A DNA stretch of 64,000 bases, taken from Heligmosomoides polygyrus polygyrus. Lineage: Eukaryota > Nematoda > Chromadorea > Rhabditida > Heligmosomidae. Shown here piece by piece: positions 46,447-64,000 of the stretch. The stretch lies in the NCBI GenBank assembly GCA_947396885.1, contig OX377202.1, positions 10,044,001 to 10,108,000 on the forward strand, in the 5' to 3' direction. The position numbers and the translations under genes are program-made. Position 1 is the first letter of the stretch, and every line of letters starts with the position of its first letter. Below the pieces are notes generated by a model. That model saw nothing but the letters and a program-made list of their open reading frames with translations. It did no database searches and was not told the origin of the DNA.

Positions 46447-46682
46447 TGTAATCTATGCTCCATTGCCATTGAGATGATGTGCACATTGTCGTCGTCTCTG
46501 AGAACTTGTCGAATACGCTTCTTCTCCGGAATGGCAGGCACCGTGGCAAGATGCTGCGATCACCTCGGCGGGGGGGGGGGGGGGTGGTCCTCACATTCAC
46601 CAGTCACATCCTTTGTTTAATTCGGACCTACTCTTTGGCTTTCTTCTCTTTGGTTTCGTTCGTACGCATTATGCACCCTCCC

Positions 46683-46871
46683 GGTATAGTTGTGCCCGAA
46701 TGAATATTCGAGCATTCAAATTCGAATAATTCTATCCGAACTCGAATATCCGTATTCTTACGTCCGAAAAAACGCGATTTTCGAATGTTATTTGAATTCG
46801 AATGCTCGAAGATCGTCGGGTATTTGAATATACTCGTTTATTCGAAATTTTTGGGAGAGCACAACTATACC
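46683..46871. repeat. TTCGAATA-rich MITE
   Basis: Inverted ends 'ggtatagttgtgc' and 'gcacaactatacc' surround repeated 'attcgaat' words. Length 189 bases. Confidence 0.75.
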
Positions 46872-46875
46872 TCCT

Positions 46876-47051
46876 AGGGTCGGATTCATTTCATTCGAAT
46901 TACATAACTTTAACAGAGAATTCACAGCGGAAAACACACCTCTGATAACGCTGCTTATCGCTCACCATGTCGCTTGATAAGTCGCGCTATCAGGGATTTC
47001 GGCTGTAATTTCTTTGTAAAATTGCTGTAAGTCGTCGACGAATCCGGCTCC
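46876..47051. repeat. MITE family A copy
   Basis: Ends 'gggtcggattcatttcattc' and 'gtcgtcgacgaatccggctc'; inner 'ataactttaacagagaattc' against 'aatttctttgtaaaattgc'. Core 'cgctgcttatcgctcaccat'. Confidence 0.8.
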
Positions 47052-47444
47052 TGATTGCCTACAAAGAAATTCAAGGAAATTTTCAAATATTTTTCCACTT
47101 CCATTTATCAGCGATACAATATGCTAAATCACAACCCTTTATTAAGTTATAATATGTGGTTGCAAAACGGAAATCAACGTAAGTATTGATGCAATCATTC
47201 TTTTTTATCGTTTCCACCGGCAGCTTCACTAACGCTGGCTTTTGCTTTTTTGACGGCGTTTGCTGAAACAGAATTCGATTAGAACATTGACTCTGTTAAG
47301 AATACAAAATTTCTTTTAAAAAAAGCCTTTTTGTACTTTTGGTTTTCCATGAACTTTCGATATCAAATGGATTCAGGTGTAGAGAATTTTTCATGATAAA
47401 AGATGAAAAATAAAATGCCACAAAATTACACTAGCGTTGATATT
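47052..47444. other. No gene seen
   Basis: A/T-rich spacer with no recognised feature. Confidence 0.4.
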
Positions 47445-49128
47445 CCCTTTTTCGGCATGCGCCACGCATTCTACTTCTACGAGAGGTCATATATGCATTC
47501 TTCATGCGTTCTTTGTCGATACAATAAGTTGCAGGGACTAGTCTATGGGCTGCTGCAGGTCGCTGCTTTATCCTTTCCAGACAAGTACGGTAACCATGCG
47601 CCCGAAAAGAGAGAAGGCTTGGTTGACCTGGGCAGGAATTCTGAATCAGGAACCTGAAGTCGGATGCAACAGTAGACGCCACCTCCGACTGCTCCACCAC
47701 ACTTTACAATTAGGCAGACAGCAAAGTAGAGCAGATTTCCAGTTATATTTGCTATTTTTATTGATTTATTATGTATGTGTGAAGGATGGTGCATTTTGCC
47801 TTCCTGGACTTGGAGAAGGCCTTTGACCGCGTTCCGCGAGATTTTATATGGTACGCGTTGCGAGAACATGGTGTTCCTGAAGAGCTTATTGAGTGGGTGC
47901 GCACTCTGTACTCTTGCCCAAGGAGTCGAGTGCGAGCGCCAGCGGGCACCTCGACGGGATTTCCCATCACTGTAGGGGTGCATCAGGGATCTGCGCTATC
48001 CCCACTGCTCTTCGTCGTCGTGATGGATGCAATATCACGAGATCTCCAAATGGCGGCACCTTGGACGTTGCTGTATGCTGACGACGTCATGCTTGCATGT
48101 GAAGACAAAGCCGAACTCGAGCGACAGGCACAGAAATGGTGCGATCGCTTGGCATTGTTCGGACTCAAGCTAAACGTCAAAAAGACGGAGTACTTGACGA
48201 CGGATGTGAATAAGCTCGGATCTATCAAGATCAATGGTATTGAGCTCTCACGAGTGATATCTTTCAAGTATCTTGGATCAACGATCACGTCCGATGGCAG
48301 CCTAAAGTTGGAGGTGAATACACGCGTGAGTGCAGCCTGGTCCAAATGGCGCTCGCTGAGTGGGGTGCTTTGCGACAGGACAATACCTGAGCGCCTCAAG
48401 TCAAGGGTGTATAGAACAGTTGTCCGCCCAGTAGCGACGTACGGTGCTGAGTGCTGGCCCGTGACGAAGGAAGTTGAAAGCCGCCTCAGTGTAATGGAGA
48501 CGAAGATGCTACGGTGGACGGCTGGAGTTACGCGTTTGGACCACGTTCGCAACGACACCATACGACAGAAGTTCGGTGTCGCCCCGATAGCCGAGAAGCT
48601 GCGCGAAGCTCGTATTCGATGGTACGACCACGTCCTCCGCGCTAACGACGACACCGTCCGTATGATTGGCCTGAATCTTGAGGTCCGTGGAAAGCGGCCC
48701 AGGGGACGCCCGAAGCAACGTTGGCTAGATACGTTGCACTTGGACTTAAAGATGGCTGGGGTGCACCCTGATCAAGCATTTGATCGGGAGAATTGGCGTC
48801 ACCACACCAGAAGAGCGGACCCCGCCACCAAGCGGGACAGACGCTAATGAAAATGATGATGATGTGAAGGATGCGTGGTGGAACAGTCGGATGAGGCTTC
48901 TGCTATTGCACAGGACTCTAGGTTCCTGATTCAGAATTCCTGCTAGAATCAACAAGACCTTCTCTCTCTCTCTTCGGGTCGGCGATTTGGTACCGTACTT
49001 TTCTGGATTGGATAAAGCAGTGACTTGCCCATACCTGGTCACCGCAACTTATTTTCTTGACGAAGTACGCATGCAGATTGCCTCTCCGACCTCACGTAGA
49101 AGTAGAATGCGTGGCGCATGCCGTAAAA
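47445..49128. repeat. Inverted pair of repeat B arms interrupted by an RTE element
   Basis: The left arm (about 47445-47710) starts 'catgcgccacgcattctact'; the right arm (about 48880-49128) ends 'gtagaagtagaatgcgtggc'. The arms are complementary along their length ('gactgctccaccaca' near 47690 against 'gtggtggaacagtcgg' near 48875). Without the RTE insert the loop would be about 80 bases. The other B copies in the window are single arms. Confidence 0.8.
47789..48862 (+). mobile_element. Recent RTE-type LINE insertion, 5' truncated, with 11-bp target duplication
   Basis: 'tgtgaaggatg' stands at 47778-47788 and again at 48863-48873. The insert carries one uninterrupted RT frame to 48847: 'FLDLEKAFDRVPRDFIW' (first Asp), 'HQGSALSPLLFVVVMDA', 'LLYADDVMLAC' (catalytic pair), 'KLNVKKTEYL', and a C-terminal 'GKRPRGRPKQRWLDTL' region. 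The reported start Met falls in the target duplication, so the protein is a truncated product without endonuclease and N-terminal RT. The 3' end is a short (GAT)n tail, as is common in RTE elements. The intact frame and perfect duplication point to a young insertion. The relic at 12240-12815 belongs to the same family. Confidence 0.9.
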
Positions 49129-50170
49129 GAAGTGGTTAATGTTAACGTTTATCTTTTGTTATCTATTACCGTTTATTTTAATTTAAAAAATATTTGTTTG
49201 TTGCACAGAACACTGAAGCTCGAATATGTTCCGATGGTTGGCAGTAGTATTGTAAGCCGTAACGCGGCTGGTACTGGAATTCGCTGTGGTTGTTGACTCA
49301 GCGAGTTTTTCAGAGCCTCCCTCCAGAGATGCAGCACAGAATCGCATTATAAGCGATGAATCATACGGATGACTCATGCTGTCGTTCTCCCACTTTATTC
49401 CCTTTCCTATTTCTTTCTCTCCTCTTCCTTAACGCGTCATTTCCGGTGCTTGTACGAAAGGGTGCAGGTGTGCTGTCAGTTTCATTCGTTTGATTCGCCG
49501 ATAGCTCCCGATTTCAATTGCATCTCCTCTCTTCCCTTTTCCAAGCCTACTTCTCAACGTCTAGACGGTGACACACGTTGAATAAGACCCTAATGTTCTT
49601 CTGTTCACATTTAAATCAGCGAGGAAGTCATCGTTAAATTTTTAATTTTTAATTGATTGTCATGCTTATTTAGGTCTGGCAGAGCGTTGGTCCATTATGA
49701 TGTCAGAGTTTGCTGCCAAGACGAGAACTGTTTGACATGCTGAACCATCTGTCTTTTTGAAATTCCATTTCACCTCCATTACGCCTTTCGACCACCCTGG
49801 TGGCGAACCTTCTCCTGATAACGGTTCGTAAACGGAGGTCAGCGGAGAGAAAATGGACGGATTTCTCAACGCAATGTTTTGCTATTCACTCCGATTACTT
49901 GGTTTGTGAAGCAACTCGTGAAACTTACGCGGGAACCTATTCTTCGATGTCAAGTTTTCATGCAAATAGCTATCCTTGCCTATGTTCCAGCATGTCGTTT
50001 ATTTTTTATCTCTACCATTTATTGACATTAAAATGCTTAGCCTTTATAAAAACTCACTCCAGGAATTCCCATCCCTTCCCGAATCCGAGGTTCACATCAT
50101 GTTGCGTTCACTCCAGCACGAGATGTAAGTTAATTTTGCGGGGCTATCATACGTTACATACATAAGCGGG
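49129..50170. other. No gene recognised
   Basis: Short frames on both strands, none with a known domain. No repeat family match noticed. Confidence 0.4.
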
Positions 50171-50321
50171 CTAAAAGGCCCCACAGAGTTCTGCGGCAAC
50201 GCCGCTCGCCGCAATGGTTAAGGATAGGGCAGGAACGCCGCCGGCGGCGAGCTCTGCGTCTCTGCCCTGTGGTTAAGCATAGGGCCGCGGCGCTGCCGCA
50301 GAACTCTGAGGGGGCCTTAAG
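50171..50321. repeat. MITE family C copy
   Basis: 'aaaaggccccacagagttct' and 'agaactctgagggggcctta' are inverted; the core 'ctctgccctgtggttaagca' matches 5851-5961. Confidence 0.8.
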
Positions 50322-50873
50322 GCATCTGGCATACCTCCGAGTCGCTCCAGCGATTGTCGCAGGAGCGATGACAATGCGCCCTCGCTGCATTGGCGGACGG
50401 CGCAGTGGGTGTCGCGGTTGCCAGTTGTCGCACCGTCGCTCCCGCGACGCGTCGCAGAGGGGCTCGCATACCTCCGTCCCGGCGATTCTCTCCAGGGGTC
50501 GGATTCATCAACAACTTACATAACTTTAACAGAGAGTTCACAGTGGAAAGCTCAGATAACGCGGCTTATCGCTCACCATATCGCCTGATAAGCCGCGCCA
50601 TCAGGGATTTCGGCTGTAATTTTCTCTGTTAAGCTGCTGTAAGTTGTTGATGAATCCGGCCCCAGAGCGGTCGGCTGCAGAGATTCCAATCGCAGCAGCT
50701 GCTTATCAAGCAGTTCAACTTCACTTCATCGCTTATCCCTCCCGCTTATCTCCTATCTTTCGCTGCAGCGATCGCCACGTGTGCGATAATCGCTGGAACG
50801 ATAGTCGCGGCGCTCAAGTCACTCCTGCAACAGTCGCTGAAGCGACTCGGAGATATGCCAGATGTCTAAGAGG
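50321..50873. repeat. GC-rich foldback repeat with a nested MITE
   Basis: Outer words 'catctggcatacctccgagt' (left) and 'actcggagatatgccagatg' (right) are inverted, and 'gtcgctccagcgattgtcgc' has its partner near 50830-50850. A family A MITE (50495-50663) sits in the middle. Confidence 0.7.
50495..50663. repeat. MITE family A copy, nested
   Basis: Ends 'ggggtcggattcatcaacaa' and 'gttgttgatgaatccggccc'; core 'taacgcggcttatcgctcac'. Both ends intact. Confidence 0.85.
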
Positions 50874-50954
50874 TGCACAAATGACTGATAAGACAGGGTA
50901 AACTAACGGAAAATCCATTAAGTTAGTGGCAAATACGGAAAAATACACAGGTCT

Positions 50955-51435
50955 AAACGAGCGTTGTGGGCGATCGTGATTATGATGGCCAACGGAAGGG
51001 CTTCACTACAGGGGTTTTACCACGCGAGTTTTGAACAGGCAATCCATATCGATCGATATTATCGCTCTTCTGAGCGATGTCGGATTTCTCTCATAATTGA
51101 TCGATTGGAGTGGTAGTAACGTGATTATGATGACGGATAGAACACCTTCACATCATTCGTAGAACGCACAAACATAAACAGGTAAGTTTTGATTCAGCAA
51201 TCAATATCAATATTATCGATTTTTTATCATATTATCGATTTTTTGAGGGCGATATCGGTTTTTTCTCTCAGACTGAACTGATTGGTATGGGAGTTGCGTG
51301 ATTATGATGCCCGACGGAAGGCCTTAACTACAGGGGGAGTTTTGATCAGGCAATCAATATCGATCGAGCAATCAATATCGATTGACATTATGGACCTTTG
51401 TGCGGTGATATCGTTATTCTCTTAGATCCATTATC
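50955..51435. repeat. Loose tandem repeat with ATCGAT-rich segments
   Basis: Three diverged units each combine 'cgtgattatgatg', a line with 'caatcaatatcgat' and a 'gatatcg'-'tctctca' segment (units near 50970, 51120 and 51298). The ATCGAT words recall the 108-bp satellite at 22860-23735 but no longer alignment was found. Confidence 0.6.
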
Positions 51436-51714
51436 TGAAGGAAAATCAATCATAGCCAGCAACTAGAAACAAAGGAGAGCTGGCATCAGTTGCAGGTCTG
51501 GTGACGTTGGGGGGGGGGGTCCATCCTCATTTTGCTTCGTAAAATCCTACAGTTCTGCTCAAAAATGTCTTATTGTACTGAATACTGCAAAATACGGCAC
51601 AAAGACTCTGTCGGATCGGAGAGGGGCACAAATGAGAGAGGCGTCGGAGCACTTGTCATTTAATAAATAAGAAATGAAAATAAAAAATAAAATAAAACAA
51701 AGAAAAGGCCTAAG

Positions 51715-51870
51715 AAAACGCCATTACACCACCAGCACTGTTTGATCCTGCTATTTGTCGCTGTTTGCGCCGGTGGTGTGATGGCGCGCGTTCTTGCTGT
51801 TAGAAGGAAGTGTGCGTTCGAGTTCCGCTTCGCGCTAGAGCTTTTTCTTATTGCAATCAAACTTGAAGTT
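51715..51870 (+). repeat. tRNA-derived SINE
   Basis: 'gcgccggtggtgtgatggcg' (acceptor arm and A box) and 'gcgttcgagttccgcttcgc' (B box) are followed by 'gagctttttcttattgca'. An inverted scrap of a similar head ('cattacaccaccagcactg') stands immediately upstream at 51720-51740. Confidence 0.75.
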
Positions 51871-52120
51871 TAATTACAAAGAAATTGAATCCAAGGAGAT
51901 GGTCTCCTCTAAATGACAACCCAGATGGGATCTAGGGAAATTTGCTCCGTACTACTGTGATTCAGGCAAAGTAAGGTTTGGTAAGAATTTGCGCTGTGAC
52001 TTGTAGGACCGTGGAGCATTCAGCAGCTTCTGGTACGTCAACTAGGGTGAAAATAGTTCCGTATCATAAGGCATCCATGTGAGTTCAGTAAATTACTGAA
52101 GTTTCCACTTGAAGGATTAG

Positions 52121-60717
<8,597 letters not shown>

Positions 60718-61019
60718 GCCACTGTTCAAGCAGAATTCTCGTCGGAACATAGAAGACGAGGGAAAACTCGAATCTCGCGCACAGATCAAACAAACTGCAG
60801 TTCTTAGCAGCTAATAATTGTTCACGGTTTCTAGACCACCGGTGATAGGGGTATGACTACATTGTCTTTGAGCTTTATACTAGAACATAATGAGGCGGCC
60901 CGTTTATTGTACGCCATTAATAATTATTGACATTAGATATTCCATTAAGTGTATTGGTACGTAGAACAGTGATAAATATTCTACCCTGTACTGAGAGTAC
61001 TATACTTTATGCATTTTCC

Positions 61020-61025
61020 AATAAA
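61020..61025 (+). other. Polyadenylation signal of the malic enzyme
   Basis: AATAAA 303 bases after the TGA at 60715-60717, followed by a second overlapping AATAAA-like word. Confidence 0.6.
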
Positions 61026-62360
61026 ATAAAGTTCTAAACAGATAAAAATGTACAAAAATATAGAGAGATCTGTGGAGTGTTGGCGGTAGAAACTGAAAAC
61101 GCTGAAGGAATTCCCTAGAGATCATCTCCAATTAGACCGCGCATCTCACTAACGGCGGAGGATACACCTCCGTGATTGCCATAGAGTGTAATGTAACAAT
61201 GATTCTCTGCATGTAATCCACTTTTGAGAACAGTTATCATGGTGACTCCAGTGTGTGTTTCTGTTGTCGAATCCAGACAACGCAATCAAGCGATTACCCA
61301 TAGCCCGTCCTGTTAGTCCCTTTCTTAAGGCAAGTCATAAAGTCTGTTCTCCATTCGACGAAGGAGAACCCTCCGACAAGGATAGATCCAAACTTGCATT
61401 TCCCTATCTGAACATGCTGTAGAGCGAATAAAATGAGTAGCAGTTCAGCAGTTTTTGTTAGAATCGTTTCACCAGGTGAACAGCCCCAATTCTGTCCTTT
61501 TCCCTGCTTTTTTCAAGTATTTCCCACTCCTTCACTGCTCATTACGGGCATCTTGAGTGTCGAACAATGCAGACCAAATCATCTGTTAGGTTGGGGGAGG
61601 GGGGGGGGGGTCAGCCAAGGAGAGCACACTACCGAACAGTGCCATTTTGTGCGACAGCAGGAAGCTATCCATGGGATGGTGATGTGGTGATGTATCGGTG
61701 CTCTTTCTGATTCATCAGCGCCTTCTCGCTACGTATGTAGTCCACATTGTTGACCAGTATCGTTGTATTTTCCATATCGCGACTTCTCGATCATAGGATG
61801 ATTCGTCTTACATTACAAAGGGAGGCTACGTTAAGCGTTGTCGGATTCGGCGCAATGATAGAAGGAAGGGGCAGCCCATGACCTCCTTCGACCTCCTTGA
61901 ACGTAGCAGTAAGGTATAGTAACGTGTAATTACCCACATTGTACACAAACTGACGCGTACGTACGTGTAATACAAGTTGCAGCAAGAGGGGCCTAGTTCA
62001 AACGGTACGTCACGGGCCAAACGAACGGGTAAAAACTCGTTCTACAAGTGGGAAATGCCTCATCACCATGTACTTGTGTTTGAGTACTGATCGGCTACAC
62101 CCCTCTTCCTTGTATTGTGCTTCGGATTTTTACGCTAGGCAAAAAGAAAAAACTTATTATAAAAGAAGTCATATGGAAAAAACCACGTTGTGCTTATCTC
62201 ATTTTCGACCACACTTACATTCTTTCATATGATCGATGTACTATTGTTGATGTAATACCGTTGGGCTTACTTACCCACGTTTGGGATAAATCTATCAACG
62301 CCTTGGAATAAGTGTGTCGCAAGTGTTGGAGACTGCACCATTATTCCTGCTTAGGCCTAT
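61026..62360. other. No gene recognised
   Basis: Intergenic DNA with a G run at 61597-61610; no domain or repeat family found. Confidence 0.45.
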
Positions 62361-62364
62361 GTTA

Positions 62365-62740
62365 TACTTCGCCGACAACAACGTCTTGTGATTCCGCGAC
62401 GTTATCGATCGAGTGCCCTTCCCCTACCGTTATACCTGGAAATGGGTAGGCACATAGGCTATACCCACATATGATGGGTACTGTTGCGATTGGTGACCCG
62501 CAGTATCATAACCTTCTCTCCCCACGAAACACCCGAGGATCGCCAAGAAAGACCAAAACCATGGAAAACAAGCCGTGGATTCTCTAGCCCTGGTGCTAAG
62601 AATTGATGCGTATTGGTTTGTGTTGACACGTATTAGTCTTACTTACCTGTGAAGGAACTTCGGCATGGGCCGTGACCCACCTCAATCCTTATGCTTGCCG
62701 CCTAAGTTTCTCCTCTCCACTCCGAAGACGATATCCACCT
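62365..62740 (+). pseudogene. Possible LTR-retrotransposon integrase relic
   Basis: In one frame 'RQQRLVIPRRYRS' and 'GRHIGYTH' resemble the zinc-binding start of Gypsy-type integrases. About 80 codons later 'RPKPWKTSRGFSSPGAKN', a stop, and 'CVLVCVDTY' resemble the core block (KPWxRxHxDFAGPxxGxxxLVVVDAYSK). Several stops; no LTRs or other pol parts were found. Weak evidence. Confidence 0.35.
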
Positions 62741-63690
62741 CGGAAGACGATATCAATTCGGAGCCCATGGGACGAACATATACAACGCAGCACAACCAAT
62801 ATCCCCATACAAGCAACTTGAATCCAACCAGCACCAATTTATTGACTGGGCCTTACCCCTGTCCTCCTTGCACGCGACACACCAAGTATCGAATAAGGCT
62901 TATCTCGAATACGTAGCGAACATGAACAGAAGAAATAATTTAGATCAGAAAACGTGCTGGGGAGGCCCTTCAAGGTCGATTGGGATTTAGTTTCCGAGGC
63001 AGCAAGAGTGAGCATAGTGCCCACTAGACCTTTTGCCGGTGCGGCTTCCGTGTTGTGCATGTATTTAGCTGCAAGGACGAGATCCCGCGACGGCCATACG
63101 GAATGGAAGACGAGAGCACAAGGTCGGCAGACCTTCTCGCGGGAGTGCAGGGCGATCACTGCGGCGTGCGCCTATCGATGTGATGACGTCAGCAATTTTC
63201 CCAGGCCGATCGATGGCGCCTCATCAGCAAGTCGCAGTGAGAAACAGCGCATTCGGACCCAACACCGGAGAGCGGCGCGATCGCAGTGGCAACAAGTGCC
63301 ATATAGTGGGTTTAGTTCTCTCTTCTACCTCGTTTACCCCGAGTTAATTATTTATGAATTTGGCGCCAGGTTGCGGTCCATCGAACGCATCTGCCAAATT
63401 GACCACATTCTGGATTTCCTTCTCGTGATCAGTTTGTGCTCTCCCCGCGTCAGAAAAGGCGGAAACAGCACTCAACTAAAACACCCTGTACGCGCAACGA
63501 GCCAATATCGGAATAAATGTCATCGTTCTTTTTATTATAATTTGATTTTCAAGATGATCGACATTGTTTTGAGGAATGAGAAATTAATGTAGCACTGGAG
63601 AATCGTCCCTGGGTGTGTATAAGGAGCGGGTTCAAACAGATCTCGGCCGAATGCGCAAGAGGCGTGTGATTTCCTGGTCCCTCCCCTGCA
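62741..63690. other. No gene recognised (one 212-codon plus frame)
   Basis: The frame 62954-63592 is arginine-rich in its first half and hydrophobic near 'YSGFSSLFYLVYPELII'. No domain, introns or homology are recognised. It could be a chance frame or part of an unknown repeat. Confidence 0.3.
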
Positions 63691-63699
63691 CCAGGGATG

Positions 63700-63815
63700 T
63701 GCGTAATTACGATTTACGATTTACGATTTTACGATTTACTGCTATTTTTGCCAAATTTTTTACGATTTACGATTTACGACATTTTGGGTACGAAATCGTA
63801 AATTTTCGTAAATGT
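63700..63815. repeat. TTTACGATTTACGA simple repeat
   Basis: About eight imperfect copies of 'atttacgatttacga', ending in the inverted 'cgaaatcgtaaattttcgta'. Similar in style to the TTCGAATA-rich elements at 16210 and 46683. Confidence 0.75.
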
Positions 63816-64000
63816 GATCTTTGATCAGCAACCAATTGGCATCCAAATTTATGCGGACCGGGTTGTAAAGGTGTGCCCACTCTAATGGTCTCCCTTTGTA
63901 GCGCATTACTACTTACCTTTAGAGCTGTGTTTTGATGCCCTAATGTGTTAGTATGGCAGAAGCTATCTTGTGCATAGGCTTCTCGAATATGACATCATTT

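Noticed and set aside
62954..63592. 212-codon plus frame as a gene
   Set aside because: No domain, no splice support and low-complexity composition; kept only as an unassigned stretch.

Overview
The window looks like nuclear DNA of a strongylid nematode, most likely a hookworm (Ancylostoma or Necator). Supporting signs are a gene broken into 15 or more small exons by mostly short introns, several mariner copies resembling 'bandit' (a mariner described from Ancylostoma caninum), RTE-type retrotransposons, tRNA-derived SINEs and very many palindromic MITEs. The genus is an inference; the sequence names no species. There are no operons, bacterial promoters, rRNA genes or CRISPR arrays.

Only one cellular gene family is recognisable: NAD(P)-dependent malic enzyme, twice, both on the + strand. 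The last three exons of an upstream paralog lie at 2067-3254, with the rest off the left edge. A nearly complete second copy spans about 52121-60717 in 15 recognisable exons, lacking only an identified N-terminal start. The last three coding exons of the two copies have identical lengths (102, 60 and 138 bases), so this is a same-orientation duplication whose copies now lie about 50 kb apart.

The DNA between them is mostly layers of transposons. 1-1.6 kb: palindromic repeat and an RTE reverse transcriptase. 5.2-10.2 kb: a unit bounded by inverted TIR arms and holding a CR1/jockey-type LINE that itself split a MITE. 11-20.4 kb: palindromic repeat, SINE, RTE fragments, a deleted mariner, and two Tc1/mariner elements. 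20.7-26.4 kb: a mariner cut in two by a 4.37-kb Helitron-like element packed with satellites; the mariner also carries a SINE with a 17-bp target duplication. 27.4-28.6 kb: another mariner. 32.4-33.3 kb: 3' end of a Penelope-like element with a GIY-YIG domain and a hammerhead-like motif. 34-40.5 kb: LINE, RTE, mariner and Tc1 remnants plus a 1.2-kb foldback element. 41-43.1 kb: two adjacent palindromic elements. 43.8-46.4 kb: two bandit-like mariners. 47.4-49.1 kb: an RTE copy with an 11-bp target duplication inside an inverted repeat. 50-51.9 kb: nested MITEs and a SINE. 60.7-64 kb: little recognised.

Almost every transposase or reverse transcriptase reading frame carries stops, frameshifts or truncations. 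The best preserved are the RT fragments at 393-1535 and 47789-48847. All calls come from reading the sequence; none was checked against a database.
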